A stretch of DNA of 64,000 nucleotides from Pelagibius sp037652055 (GCF_037652055.1 NZ_JBBKAH010000013.1:1-64000); one strand, 5' to 3'; counted from the first letter of the stretch, positions 26,766-37,012 are shown. A program made the numbers and translations. Notes: generated by a model not told the origin, from the letters alone.

Positions 26766-28205
26766 CTAAAGTACCGGTCCCAGCAGCCGCGACAGGCTGA
26801 CCCCGAAACGGAACCAGAAGGACTGTTCGTCGAGCTCGCCGGGCGCCACCTTCCGGCTCAGGGCGAAGTCGGCACAAAGCATCGCCTCGACCTCGCCGGC
26901 AAAGTCCTCGTCCCAAACCACCAGCGACAGTTCGAAATTCAGCCGGAACGAACGGTTGTCGAGATTGGCGGTACCCAAGGCCGCGAGGTCGTCGTCGACC
27001 AGCAAAACCTTCTGGTGCAGGAAGCCCGGCTGATAGCGAAAGATCTCAATGCCGGTACGCTCGGCCATGGGATAATAGCCGAAGCTCGCCATCTGGACCA
27101 ACATCCGGTCCGCGCGCTGCGGCAGCAGGATACGGATTTCAACGCCGCGCAGGCGCGCCAATTCCAGGGCGGAGACCACCTGCTCATCCGGCACGAAGTA
27201 CGGGCTGGCAATCCAGACCCGCCGGCGCGCGCTGCGCAATGCCTCCAGGATGAACAGCTCGCAGCTGTCCCGCATGTCCGCCGGGCCGGTCGGCAGGGCG
27301 AGGACCCGGTATCGTCCACCGGGCGCCGTTTGCGGCATCCAGTTCAACTCCGGGACCGCGCGGGCGGCCCAGAACCAATCCTCCACAAAGGCCAGCTGAA
27401 TCGCCTGGACCACCGGCCCTTCGGCCCGCAGGTGAGTGTCACGCCATGCACCCATGGCCGCGTCGCGGCCGAGGTATTCGTCACCGAAGTTCAGCCCGCC
27501 GACGAAGGCGACATGGCCGTCGGCGATGAGGATCTTGCGGTGATTACGGAAGTTCAGCTGGAAGCGGTTGACAGGACCCTGCGTCGTGCCGAAGGGGCGG
27601 ACCTCGACGCCGGCGGCCCGCAGGTCGCGCACGAAAGCGCGTGGCAGATCGTGGCTGCCGATCTCATCGTACAGCAGATGGACCCTCAAGCCCTCTCCGG
27701 CGCGGCGCATCAGGCGGGTCTTCAGGTCGCGCCCCAGGTCGTCGTCGCGCAGGATATAGACCTGAATCAGCAGGTAGCTCCGGGCGCTGTCGATCGCGGC
27801 AAACATGGCGCCGAAGGCGGCCTCGCCATTCTTCAGCACCTCGAGCGCGTTGCCATGGGAGAACGGCATGCCGGCAAGCCGCTCGAAGACCCGCTGCGCC
27901 ACCGCGGACGCCGGCAGGGGCGCGCGATGCCCGTGTTCCACACGCTGCTGCAGGGCCGCGGCGATGTCGTGGATATGAAGATCGCCGGAGCGGCGCGCCG
28001 CGACATAGCCATGGAACTTGCCCCGGCCGAAGACCCAGTAAAGCGGCAGCGCCAGGTACGGAAAAGTCACCAGCGAAATCGACCACGCGACCGCGCCCTG
28101 GGCCGTGCGGGTCCGCACCGCCGCATGAAGGGCGGAGACGACCCCCGAAAGGTGGATGAACCCGGCGACCATGAGCACCAGGTTGTCGGCGAGCCAGGCG
28201 CTCAT
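26766..28205 (-). CDS. cls: Cardiolipin synthase (two HKD motifs)
   Basis: This 479-residue phospholipase-D-family enzyme joins phosphatidylglycerol molecules into cardiolipin at the inner membrane. Two N-terminal membrane segments with the PLDc_N pattern (residues 1-60) precede two HKD sites: H222/K224/D229 (NHRKILIADGHVAFVGG) and H397/K399/D404 (LHQKVLLVDDDLAALGT). Length matches the family. The upstream neighbour is the hybrid kinase, 30 bases away, same direction. Confidence 0.94.
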   Translation of the reverse strand: MSAWLADNLVLMVAGFIHLSGVVSALHAAVRTRTAQGAVAWSISLVTFPYLALPLYWVFGRGKFHGYVAARRSGDLHIHDIAAALQQRVEHGHRAPLPASAVAQRVFERLAGMPFSHGNALEVLKNGEAAFGAMFAAIDSARSYLLIQVYILRDDDLGRDLKTRLMRRAGEGLRVHLLYDEIGSHDLPRAFVRDLRAAGVEVRPFGTTQGPVNRFQLNFRNHRKILIADGHVAFVGGLNFGDEYLGRDAAMGAWRDTHLRAEGPVVQAIQLAFVEDWFWAARAVPELNWMPQTAPGGRYRVLALPTGPADMRDSCELFILEALRSARRRVWIASPYFVPDEQVVSALELARLRGVEIRILLPQRADRMLVQMASFGYYPMAERTGIEIFRYQPGFLHQKVLLVDDDLAALGTANLDNRSFRLNFELSLVVWDEDFAGEVEAMLCADFALSRKVAPGELDEQSFWFRFGVSLSRLLGPVL

Positions 28206-28235
28206 CGGTGGCCCCCGCCCTGCCGCCGGCCGAAA

Positions 28236-31200
28236 TCAGTCGCGGGAATCATCGGCAGCGGGAACGGCGAAGTCCTCCAACAGACTGGCGATGGCGACCC
28301 TGAGACCTTCGGGATTGACCGGCTTCTGCAAGGTCGGGAAGCCCTGGTCGGCGATCTCCTGCATCTCTTCCTGGCCCCGGTCCGCCGTCACGATCAGCAC
28401 CGGCACTAGGCGCCCCCAAAGCGCGCGCAGTCGGCTGGCGACGCTGACCCCGGTGCAGCCCGCGGGCAGACGGTAATCGGCAATGATCAGGTCAATCGAC
28501 TGCATGCCGGCGCCGACGACCTCGGCCGCTTCGTCGTAATCCCGCGCGCTGATCACGCGACACCCCCAGGACTGCAAGGCACGCAGCATCCCTTTGCGAA
28601 CCTGGGGATCGTCATCGATCACGAGCACGGTGATGTCGCCGCTCATCGGGGCCTGACAGGACCGCGCGCTCCCCTGCCCCTGCAGCTCGACGGATTTGCC
28701 GGTCAGGTCCAGCTCTACGGCGAAGACGCTGCCCTGCCCGCGCACCGACCGCAGGAAGATTTCGTGGCCGAGGATGTTGGCGAGGCGGCGAACGATGGAA
28801 AGGCCGAGGCCGACCCCCCGGTGGCGTTCGCGCGCCGCATTGTCCAGCTGGTGAAACTCCTCGAAAATCTTCTGCCGTTCGCCTTCCGGGATTCCCTGGC
28901 CGGTATCCCATACCTCGATCCGCAGCTTGCGCCGTCGCCGCCGGCAACCGATCAGGATCCGTCCGGCCGGTGTGTAGCGCACCGCGTTGGACAGCAGATT
29001 GCCGAGGATGCGCTCCAGCATGTTGGGATCGCTGTGGATCACATGGCTGGAGGGGACAACCTTCAGTGCAAGGCCACGCTCGCGTGCCTGTGGACCATAG
29101 ACCCGGACCAGGCGATCGAGCAGCTGCTGCACCGGAAAGTCCATGAACTGGCCTTCCAGCTTGCCGCTCTCCAGCTCGGAAACGTCGAGCAGCGCGTTGA
29201 GCAGCCGGCCGGCCGCATTGGAGGCTTCCCTGAGGTCAGCGATGATGCAGTGCGCGTCCTCGTCGTCGACGGTGGCTTCCAGGGCGGCGACGAAGAGTTC
29301 CATCGCGTGCAGCGGCTGGCGCAGGTCGTGGCTGGCGGCCGCGAGGAAGCGGGTCTTCGCCCGGTTTGCCTGCTCGGCCATTTCCCGCGCCTGCTTCAGC
29401 TCCGTAATATCGGTGGACACGCTGGCGATGCCGCCGTCGTGCGTGCGGCGCTCGGTCATCAGGAAGGAGCGGCCGTCGTACCAGCTCACTTCGACGGAAC
29501 CCTCGGCGGCGCGGTGGGCTTGCAGGCGCCGTTGCATCCAGGCCTCCCGCTTCTCGTCCGTGTCCAGGCCGTAGATGCAGCCATTGTAGGCGTTGGCTCG
29601 GGCGATCTCCTGAAAGGTGGCACCGGTGAAGACGTGCAGACCCTCGCCAAAGGCACGCTCACGATAGGTCTGGTTGCACAGCACCAGGCGGTCGTCGGCG
29701 TCGAACAGGGCAAAGCCCCCCGAAATGCTTTCGATGGCGTCGATCAGCCGCTCCTCGGCGTCCTCGGCGCGCTGGCGTGCCTCCACTTCCGACGACACGT
29801 CCTCAGCCACGCCCCGATAGCCGCGGAAGCGGCCGGTGCGGTCGTAGTACGGCTTGCCGTTGATCCGCCAGTAGAAGCGCTCGCCCTCCGGACTGACGTA
29901 GACGGCGCGCAGGTCCTTGATCGGGCGCCGCGCCTCGAGATCCCGACGCAACGCCCGCCAGTACTGGTCGCCCTCGACGTCGCCGGCGAAGATATCCCAT
30001 AGGGTTCGCCCGGTCGCCTCTCCGGCGGTCGGCCGTGAGCGGCCGCTGGCCTTCTGCACGTCCAGAAAAGATGAGAAGCGCAGTGACTCTTCCATCTCCC
30101 AGAAGCCGCCCGGGCCGGACTGGGCGAAGTCCTTGAAGCGCTGCTCGCTCTCCTTCAGCGCCTCTTCGGCCGCCACCTGCTCGGTGACATCGAAACGGAT
30201 ACCGATGAAGCCGCCGGCATCGAGCGGATGGTTGTGCGCCTCGATCCAGCGGCCCTCGCTGGTCTTGGTGCGGAAGGTCGGATGGCCCGGAAAGGGATTG
30301 CCGGCCGCCCGCTCGCGGATGGCGCGTTCATCCCCCGCAAGAACGGTGAACTGGTCGCGGTCGAAGGCCAGCTTCATCAGCTCGGAGTAGGACGCGCCGA
30401 CCTGCAGGTCGTTGGCCAGCTTCGGGTAGAGTTCGCGGTACTTGCTGTTGCAGAGCACGAGCCGGCCTTCGTTGTCGAACCATACAAAGCCGTCGGTCAT
30501 GCTCTCGATGGCCTCGGACAGCAGCGCCTTGGACCGTGCGGCCTCCAACTGGCTGTGCATCAGCGCCCGTTCGGCCGACTTGCGCTCGGTCACGTCGGTA
30601 CAGATCGTTCCGATCCCCTGGACCAGGCCGGCGCCGTCCAGCAGCGGAAACTTCACCGTCAGGCCCTCGACGATACCCTGCGGCAAGGCGATTTGTTCCT
30701 CGAAGACGCATGGTTGCCGGGTCCGCAGAACCTCCAGGTCCATCTGCCGGACCCGCGCGGCCCAGGCATCGTCGATGCCCATGTCGGCCGGCAGCTTGCC
30801 TCTAATCTGCTCGTTGGTGACCTGGTAGATCTCTTCGAAGCGCCGGCTGACCTGAAGGAAGCGGCCCTCGGTGTCCTTCAGGCAAATGTCGACGGGCGCA
30901 TACTCGAAGATCGCCGCCAGGCGGCTTTCGCTGGCGTGCAGCGCGCTGCGCAGGTCGCGCTCCGGCGCACTCGGCGTGAGGACGACGCTCCACGCGCGGC
31001 CGCTCCCCGGCACCGCCGTTATCGGCGTCCACTGGCAGGCCGCTTCACGGCGCGTGCCGTCGCAGTCCTGCAGCACCAGGGTTTCGCTGACCGGGCTGCC
31101 GGCTCGAAAATGGTCGCGCAAGCGGGCCTCTTCGGCAGCGGGTCGGGCAATCGCCCGGAGGTCGGCCAGACTGCAGGCGTCTTCCTCCGACAGCCGCCGT

Positions 31201-31388
31201 CCGGTCAGACGCTGGAAGGCCTGATTGCCGTGGATCAGAACCGGCTCCGCGGCGCCTTCGCGGCACGCCGCCAGCGCTGCGGCGACCGGCAGGGCATCGA
31301 AGGCTTCGACGGCAAGCGCCGTCAGCCCGCTGCCTTGCCGCCCCTCTGCCGTAGGCTTGACCTGCCCCAGCGTTTCAATTCCATCCAT
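28236..31388 (-). CDS. Five-PAS hybrid histidine kinase
   Basis: The 1050-residue protein has no membrane segment. It contains about five PAS domains (about 30-140, 150-270, 300-410, 430-545, 560-660), two of them near-identical in style (MTDGFVWFDNEGRLVLCN and ISGGFALFDADDRLVLCN, PAS_7 type). A HisKA domain with His687 (ASHDLRQPLHAM), a HATPase (NLLSNAVRYTP, WDTGQGIP) and a C-terminal receiver with Asp971 (IADYRLPAG) follow. It is a cytoplasmic sensor with unknown signal. ATG 31388 begins conserved sequence; a start at 31517 would add 43 low-complexity residues. No DNA-binding partner is adjacent. Confidence 0.92.
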   Translation of the reverse strand: MDGIETLGQVKPTAEGRQGSGLTALAVEAFDALPVAAALAACREGAAEPVLIHGNQAFQRLTGRRLSEEDACSLADLRAIARPAAEEARLRDHFRAGSPVSETLVLQDCDGTRREAACQWTPITAVPGSGRAWSVVLTPSAPERDLRSALHASESRLAAIFEYAPVDICLKDTEGRFLQVSRRFEEIYQVTNEQIRGKLPADMGIDDAWAARVRQMDLEVLRTRQPCVFEEQIALPQGIVEGLTVKFPLLDGAGLVQGIGTICTDVTERKSAERALMHSQLEAARSKALLSEAIESMTDGFVWFDNEGRLVLCNSKYRELYPKLANDLQVGASYSELMKLAFDRDQFTVLAGDERAIRERAAGNPFPGHPTFRTKTSEGRWIEAHNHPLDAGGFIGIRFDVTEQVAAEEALKESEQRFKDFAQSGPGGFWEMEESLRFSSFLDVQKASGRSRPTAGEATGRTLWDIFAGDVEGDQYWRALRRDLEARRPIKDLRAVYVSPEGERFYWRINGKPYYDRTGRFRGYRGVAEDVSSEVEARQRAEDAEERLIDAIESISGGFALFDADDRLVLCNQTYRERAFGEGLHVFTGATFQEIARANAYNGCIYGLDTDEKREAWMQRRLQAHRAAEGSVEVSWYDGRSFLMTERRTHDGGIASVSTDITELKQAREMAEQANRAKTRFLAAASHDLRQPLHAMELFVAALEATVDDEDAHCIIADLREASNAAGRLLNALLDVSELESGKLEGQFMDFPVQQLLDRLVRVYGPQARERGLALKVVPSSHVIHSDPNMLERILGNLLSNAVRYTPAGRILIGCRRRRRKLRIEVWDTGQGIPEGERQKIFEEFHQLDNAARERHRGVGLGLSIVRRLANILGHEIFLRSVRGQGSVFAVELDLTGKSVELQGQGSARSCQAPMSGDITVLVIDDDPQVRKGMLRALQSWGCRVISARDYDEAAEVVGAGMQSIDLIIADYRLPAGCTGVSVASRLRALWGRLVPVLIVTADRGQEEMQEIADQGFPTLQKPVNPEGLRVAIASLLEDFAVPAADDSRD

Positions 31389-31618
31389 CGAGCTGCCCCC
31401 GACGTCGCACGTCGCGCCAAGTATAGCTCTATTCTGCGTTGCAGCAGCGGGGAATTGAAGGCGGCCGGCCGCTGTCGCCGGCGTGCGGCCGCGGTTTCGC
31501 AAACTTTCGTTAACCATACTCTACCTAAGGGCGATCTTTTTACCCTTAACGAAAGTGCAAGAGGTCCTGCTCTAGCCTAAGGACGGTCAAACGCAATCAC
31601 CTACCGGAGCATCCAGCC

Positions 31619-31849
31619 GTGCCGAAGTACGACGTAAAGCTTCAGCTGGACGACGAAGAACACCAGATTCACCTGGAGATCTATCAGCAGGTGATCTCTG
31701 CGCACGAGCAGTCGGAGGAAGAGGTCGTCCACCGGGCCAAGCAGCAGTTCCGCCATTGGGCAGAGAGCCGCGGGCCGGAGTGGAAGCTGGTGGCCCTGCG
31801 CATTCCCTTCACCGCCGTCACCGACAGCGAGATCCGAGTTTCCCACTGA
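31619..31849 (+). CDS. Hypothetical protein, 76 residues
   Basis: The frame starts at GTG 31619 and encodes a small acidic soluble protein (MPKYDVKLQLDDEEHQIHLEIYQ) rich in Glu, Gln and His with amphipathic beta then helical character. No family is recognised. It lies alone on the plus strand between the hybrid kinase and the SPOR gene, both on minus. Codon use fits a real gene in this genome. ATG is absent near the start, so the exact start is uncertain. Confidence 0.6.
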   Translation: MPKYDVKLQLDDEEHQIHLEIYQQVISAHEQSEEEVVHRAKQQFRHWAESRGPEWKLVALRIPFTAVTDSEIRVSH

Positions 31850-31883
31850 TTCGTCTGGCTCCTGGCCTGGCTGACCTGGCGGG

Positions 31884-32897
31884 CTAGCCCGACGACGGAG
31901 GAGCGCCCTTGTCCGTCCGCACCACGACAAAGCAGGCCTGACCGCTGCTGATCAGCGCGTCACACGCCTGTGCCGCGCCGGCACGGCTGTCGAAGCCACC
32001 CGCCTGAACGCGGTAGAACACGCCCCGCTCGCCCAGCCGGGCCTCCTCCACCACCAGACGCAATGGCTTCAGGATCTGCGGATAGCGGTCCTGCAGCCGC
32101 TGCCATTCGGCCATCACCTTGCGCTGGTCGGGAACCGCCGAGACCTGGACCAGGATGGTGCCCTTCGGCGCCTCCCATGCTTCCGTCACGAATGCCGCCG
32201 TCTGCGCCGCTTCGCCAGGCGCATCGCCGGCCGGCGCGCTGTCCGCCGCGGCGGCCTCGATCGGCTCGGGGCCCTGCTCTGGAACAGCTTTGGAGGTTGG
32301 CGCGGGTGCCCCGGCCGCTTCCTGCTGCCTGGGCGGCAGCGGCGGGAACTTGGGTGGCGGTGGCAGGCGCGATTCGCGGCGCGGCGCCGGCGACTCCCCC
32401 TGCCCCTCCTGGGGCGCCCCGATCGGCGGCAGAGGTTCGGCATTGACCTGTTCGACCGGCGGCGGCGCGACCGCCGGAGGCGGCGGCAAGCCGGCCGCGG
32501 CAGCCCGTTCCTGGGCCCGCTGGCGCGCCTGCTCCGCGGGGGTCAGCCTGCGCTCCTCCTGGAAGGCCGACAGGTAAGTCAGGCGCTGTTCGCTATAGAC
32601 GACGCCGCTATCGGATGCCGCCAGACCCTCGGCGAGCTGCCCGCGTACGATCTTGGTCGGACCGGCATCGAAATCGAGGTCGCGCGACCAGGCCTGCGGC
32701 TCGGTCGGCTGCGCCGGCGCAGGCTGCGCCTTGGCGGATCCCGGGACCAGCGGCGGATCGGATTCCGGCGGCGGCCCGACCTCCCCCGTGCAGGCGGCCA
32801 GCGCCAGCAACGCCAGGACAGCCGCCAGGCTGCGGGCGCCGGGGCAGCGGAGTCGCGACCGGGCCCTTGATATGGTTAACGATTCTCGCCTCTCCAT
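31884..32897 (-). CDS. SPOR-domain lipoprotein
   Basis: This 337-residue protein has a lipoprotein signal with lipobox LALAAC (Cys36), a long Pro/Ala/Gln-rich central region and a C-terminal SPOR domain (about 255-330: GTILVQVSAVPDQRKVMAEW, GVFYRVQAGGFDSRAGAAQACDALISSGQACFVV). SPOR domains bind denuded septal peptidoglycan, so a role at the division site or in wall remodelling is likely. ATG 32897 gives a normal n-region; the frame also runs to 32933. Confidence 0.85.
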   Translation of the reverse strand: MERRESLTISRARSRLRCPGARSLAAVLALLALAACTGEVGPPPESDPPLVPGSAKAQPAPAQPTEPQAWSRDLDFDAGPTKIVRGQLAEGLAASDSGVVYSEQRLTYLSAFQEERRLTPAEQARQRAQERAAAAGLPPPPAVAPPPVEQVNAEPLPPIGAPQEGQGESPAPRRESRLPPPPKFPPLPPRQQEAAGAPAPTSKAVPEQGPEPIEAAAADSAPAGDAPGEAAQTAAFVTEAWEAPKGTILVQVSAVPDQRKVMAEWQRLQDRYPQILKPLRLVVEEARLGERGVFYRVQAGGFDSRAGAAQACDALISSGQACFVVVRTDKGAPPSSG

Positions 32898-32950
32898 GGC
32901 ACCGAAGGTACGACTGCCGGACGTCGGCGGCAAGCGTGGCTTCCCGTCGC

Positions 32951-35062
32951 CTATTCTGCCGCAGGCGTCTGGGGCGCGCGAGCCAGGCTGATCACCGGCT
33001 TCATGCTCTGAAGTTCCGCCAGAGGCAGGTGGCAGGCGATCCTGTGGCCGTCGCCCAAGGTCACCACCGGGGGCTCTTCGGTCTTGCAGATATCGCCGAT
33101 GAAGCGCGGGCAGCGCGTGTGGAAGACGCAGCCGCTGGGCGGATTGGTGACCGAGGGCAGATTGCCTTCCAGGATGATGCGGGTCTTTTCGACAGAGGTA
33201 TCCGCAATCGGCACCGCCGACAGCAGCGCCTCGGTATAGGGATGATAGGGCGGCGCGAAGACCTCGTCGGTGGTGCCCTGCTCGACAATGTGACCGAGAT
33301 ACATCACCACCACGCGGTCGGCCAGGTAGCGCACCAGGCTGAGGTCGTGGCTGATGAAGATCAGCGTCGTGCGGTAGGACTTTTGGATATCCATCAGCAG
33401 GCCGGTCACCGCCGCCTGCACCGAGACGTCGAGAGCCGAGACCGGCTCGTCGGCCACCACGGTGCTGGGGTTGCCGGCGAAGGCGCGGGCGATGCCGACG
33501 CGCTGCTTCTGGCCGCCGGAAAGCTGGCGCGGCCGGCGGCGTGCGAAATCGCGCGGGAGCTTGACCAGGTCAAGCAGTTCCATGACGCGCTGCTCGATCC
33601 TGTCCTTGTCGGTCTCGACACCGAACTTGCGGATGACACGGGCCAGCTGCGATCCCACGCTGTGGCTCGGGTTCAGCGTGTCGAAGGGATTCTGGAAGAC
33701 CATCTGCATGGAGCCGACCTGCTCCGGGCTGCGCTTTTGCACTTCCTGCTGAGCGATGTCCTTGCCGTTGAAGAACACCTCGCCGTCGGTCGCCGTCTCC
33801 AGGCCCATCAGCACCTTGGCGAAGGTCGACTTGCCGCAGCCGGACTCACCGACGATGGCGACCGTCTCGCTGGCGCGGGCATCGAGGGAGATGCTCTCGT
33901 TCGCCTTCACGTGGCGCACCCGCTTGCCCGAGATCATGGCGGCGATCGAGTTGTCGGTGATCTCGTAGTACTTCTTCATGTTGTTCAGCGACAGCACCAC
34001 CTCGCCGGCCTGCGTCGCGCCGGCGCCGACGCCCTCGGGTTTGTAGGTCGACCAGTCGATTTCCTGCCAGCGGCGGCAGCGCACGTCGTGACCCGGTTCG
34101 TCAGGCACCGGCGTCATCTTCAGTCCCTCGCGGTCGCACAGACCTTCCTTGAAGAAGTCGCAGCGCGGGCCGAAGTAGCAGCCCGGCGGGCGCTGGTGCG
34201 GCAGCGGAAGCTGGCCGCGGATCGGCACCAGGGGACGCGCCGCCTTGTCGGCGCCCGGCAAGGGAATGCAGCCGAAGAGGCCCTTGGTGTAGGGGTGGCG
34301 CATGTGGTCGAAGACCTCGCCCACTGCCCCGCCTTCCACCACCACGCCGGAGTACATCACGTTCACCCGGTCGCAGGTCTCCAGGATCAGGCCCAGGTTG
34401 TGCGAGATGTAGACCATCGAGGTGTTGTACTTGCTCGCGATCTGACCGATCAGCTCGATGATGCCGGCCTCCACCGTCACGTCCAGCGCGGTGGTCGGCT
34501 CATCGAGCAGCAGCAGCGAGGGGTTGGACAGCAGCGCCATCGCGATGACCACGCGCTGCTGCTGGCCGCCGGAGACCTGGTGCGGATAGACCGACATGAT
34601 CCGCTCGGGGTCCGGCAGGTTCACGTCGGAGAGTATCTGCAGCGCCCGGTCGTAGGCTTCTTTCTCGCCGATGTTCTCGTGACACAGCGGGACTTCCATG
34701 AGCTGGCGGCCGAGGGTCATCGAGGGATTCAGCGAAGCCATCGGCTCCTGGTAGACCATGGCGATCTCGTTGCCGCGCAGCTGGCGCAGTTCCTCCTCGC
34801 TCAAGGTCGCCATGTCGCGGCCCTTGTAGAGCACCTGGCCTCCGACGATGGCGCCGTTATTGCCGAGGTAGCGCATGATCGCCATGGCCACGGTCGATTT
34901 GCCGCAGCCCGACTCTCCGACCAGCCCGATGCTATGGCCCTGCTCCAGCGTCATGTTGAAGTCGATCACCGCCGGGATCTCGCCGGCGCGGGTGAAGTAG
35001 GAGATGCAGAGATCCCTGCATTCCAGGATCGGCCCGGTGTAGCTGTGATCTTTGCTCGCCAT
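32951..35062 (-). CDS. Fused peptide-type ABC transporter ATPase (DppD-DppF)
   Basis: One 703-residue chain holds two complete ABC ATPases of the oligopeptide importer type. Each has Walker A GESGCGKST (about residues 53-61 and again near 418), signature (VSGGQQQR and LSGGQKQR) and Walker B (LLLLDEPTTALD and VVADEPVSALD). Each half ends with the oligopeptide_dimerisation C-terminal Cys-rich segment (CYFGPRCDFFKEGLC and CVFHTRCPRFIGDIC). It powers the permeases encoded next upstream. Confidence 0.95.
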   Translation of the reverse strand: MASKDHSYTGPILECRDLCISYFTRAGEIPAVIDFNMTLEQGHSIGLVGESGCGKSTVAMAIMRYLGNNGAIVGGQVLYKGRDMATLSEEELRQLRGNEIAMVYQEPMASLNPSMTLGRQLMEVPLCHENIGEKEAYDRALQILSDVNLPDPERIMSVYPHQVSGGQQQRVVIAMALLSNPSLLLLDEPTTALDVTVEAGIIELIGQIASKYNTSMVYISHNLGLILETCDRVNVMYSGVVVEGGAVGEVFDHMRHPYTKGLFGCIPLPGADKAARPLVPIRGQLPLPHQRPPGCYFGPRCDFFKEGLCDREGLKMTPVPDEPGHDVRCRRWQEIDWSTYKPEGVGAGATQAGEVVLSLNNMKKYYEITDNSIAAMISGKRVRHVKANESISLDARASETVAIVGESGCGKSTFAKVLMGLETATDGEVFFNGKDIAQQEVQKRSPEQVGSMQMVFQNPFDTLNPSHSVGSQLARVIRKFGVETDKDRIEQRVMELLDLVKLPRDFARRRPRQLSGGQKQRVGIARAFAGNPSTVVADEPVSALDVSVQAAVTGLLMDIQKSYRTTLIFISHDLSLVRYLADRVVVMYLGHIVEQGTTDEVFAPPYHPYTEALLSAVPIADTSVEKTRIILEGNLPSVTNPPSGCVFHTRCPRFIGDICKTEEPPVVTLGDGHRIACHLPLAELQSMKPVISLARAPQTPAAE

Positions 35063-35071
35063 GCTCGCTCC

Positions 35072-35962
35072 CTAATCGCGCAGTGAGACTTCGCGCAGGC
35101 CGTCGGCCAGCAGGTTGAACCCGAGCACCAGCGAGGAGATCGCGATGCAGGGGAAGATCGCGATATACGGCAGGAACATCGCAACCTGGCGATTCTCCGA
35201 CACCATGCCACCCCAGTCCGGATCGGGCGGCGGCAGGCCAAGTCCCAGAAAGCCGAGAGTGCCGATGGTGATCACGACGTAGCCGAGCCGCAGGCAGGCA
35301 TCGACGATCAGCGGACCGCGGGCGTTCGGCAGGATTTCTACCAGCATGATGCGCCAGGGCGACTCACCGCGGGTCTCCGCGGCGAAGACGTACTCACGGT
35401 TCCGCAAGTCGAGGACCAGACCGCGCACGATACGCATGATGCCCGGCGCCGAGGCAAAGGTCACCGCGATGACGATGTTGGTGCCGGAGGCCCCGATGGT
35501 GGCGATGATGATGATGTAGAGCACCAGCACGGGGAACGACAGGATGACGTTGGCGACGAAGGACAACACGTCGTCCGTCAGCCCCCGCCGGTAGCCGGCG
35601 GCGAGCCCCATGGGGATACCCACAAGATAGGCGCAAAGCGTCGCCAGCGGCGCGTAGAGCAGCACCTGGCGCGAGCCGAAGATGATGCGCGAGAGGATGT
35701 CGCGGCCCAGCTGGTCGGTGCCTAGCCAATGGACCGCGCTGCCGTCGAGCGACGGCCCGCCCGGCAGGGTTAGCGGCGCCCCGGTCGCGTTGGGCGGAAA
35801 GGGTGCCAGCAAGGGGGCGAAGATCGCAACGAAGACCCAGAACAGCACGAGGACCAGCCCTACCATGCCGACCCAGCTTTCGCGAATCAGCGCCAGGCCC
35901 TTGGCGAAGCGCAGCACGGAGGACTCGCGGCGCGGTACGGCGGCAACGGCTTGCTCGGTCAT
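35072..35962 (-). CDS. Peptide-type ABC transporter permease (DppC-like)
   Basis: This 296-residue inner-membrane protein has the DppC/OppC layout: one N-terminal segment (VGLVLVLFWVFVAIFAPLLAPF), the LGTDQLGRDILSRIIFGSR motif and a five-segment permease core with the EAA-like loop AAETRGESPWRIMLVEILPNARGPLIV. It pairs with the DppB-like permease 11 bases upstream. Confidence 0.93.
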   Translation of the reverse strand: MTEQAVAAVPRRESSVLRFAKGLALIRESWVGMVGLVLVLFWVFVAIFAPLLAPFPPNATGAPLTLPGGPSLDGSAVHWLGTDQLGRDILSRIIFGSRQVLLYAPLATLCAYLVGIPMGLAAGYRRGLTDDVLSFVANVILSFPVLVLYIIIIATIGASGTNIVIAVTFASAPGIMRIVRGLVLDLRNREYVFAAETRGESPWRIMLVEILPNARGPLIVDACLRLGYVVITIGTLGFLGLGLPPPDPDWGGMVSENRQVAMFLPYIAIFPCIAISSLVLGFNLLADGLREVSLRD

Positions 35963-35973
35963 ATCGCGTCCTC

Positions 35974-36906
35974 CTAGCTGAAACGGATCCGGGGGTTGAG
36001 GTAGGTGTAGCCGATATCGGCCAGGGTCTGGGTCATCACAGCAACGAAGACCGCCACCATGGCACAGGCCTCGATCAGGTAGATGTCCTGATTGAGCGAG
36101 GCTTCATAGAGCAGACTGCCGAAACCTTTGTAGGCATAGGCGACCTCGACCACGATGACGCCCGACAGCAGCCAGTTGATCTGCAGCATGATCACAGTAA
36201 ACGGGGCGATGAGCGCATTGCGCATCGCATGGCGGCGGATCACCTGGCCGTAGGGCAGTCCCTTCAGAACCGCCGTGCGGATGTAGTGCGTCGTCATGAC
36301 CTCGGCCATGGAGGCGCGGGTCATGCGGGCGATGTAGCCGAAGTCGTAGATCACCAGCACCAGGACCGGAAGGACGAGCTGCACCGGATCGAAGCCGTCT
36401 GCCATGCCGCTGGTGCCGGGCAGCAGCTGGAACTGGAAAACCAGGACCGCCATCAGGAAGGTGGCGCTGGCGAACTCCGGGACCGACGTGGTCAGGATCG
36501 ACACGACCGAGACGCCGCGATCGCGGGCCCCGCCCTCGCGCATGCCGGCGATGACGCCGAGCGTCAGCCCGATCAGCGAGGCGAAGAACAGGGCGATGCC
36601 GCCGAGAATGCCGGTATTGGCGAGGCGCGGCCACAGCACCTCCGATACCGGCACCTTGAAGCGCACGGACTCGCCGAAATCGCCGACGACGAAGTTCCCC
36701 AGCCAGCGCAGGTAACGCAGAATCGCCGGATCGTAGTAGCCGTTCGCCTGCAGCCAGAGGTGGCGCTGCTCCTGGGAGGAGTAGGGTCCGAGCACCTTGG
36801 TCGCGACACCGTCGATGTTGACTTCCAGCAGCAGGAAGACCAGGACCGACACCACGAACATGGTCAGGATCATGGTGCCGAATCGCCGAACCGCAAAAAC
36901 AAGCAT
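35974..36906 (-). CDS. Peptide-type ABC transporter permease (DppB-like)
   Basis: This 310-residue permease has an N-terminal segment typical of DppB (FAVRRFGTMILTMFVVSVLVFLLL), FGESVRFKVPVSEVLWPRL, and the EAA loop TAVLKGLPYGQVIRRHAMRNALIAPFTVI. It is the first of the membrane components, about 150 bases after the binding protein gene and separated from it by a hairpin. Confidence 0.93.
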   Translation of the reverse strand: MLVFAVRRFGTMILTMFVVSVLVFLLLEVNIDGVATKVLGPYSSQEQRHLWLQANGYYDPAILRYLRWLGNFVVGDFGESVRFKVPVSEVLWPRLANTGILGGIALFFASLIGLTLGVIAGMREGGARDRGVSVVSILTTSVPEFASATFLMAVLVFQFQLLPGTSGMADGFDPVQLVLPVLVLVIYDFGYIARMTRASMAEVMTTHYIRTAVLKGLPYGQVIRRHAMRNALIAPFTVIMLQINWLLSGVIVVEVAYAYKGFGSLLYEASLNQDIYLIEACAMVAVFVAVMTQTLADIGYTYLNPRIRFS

Positions 36907-37012
36907 CGCGCCCTAACCTTCCTGCTCCTGCCTTGTGCCGGCCATCGGCCTGGCATTCTTATTGTTTGGGGCGTGCGGGCAACGCACCGCCCAAAGGTGA
37001 GCCGAAATGAAT

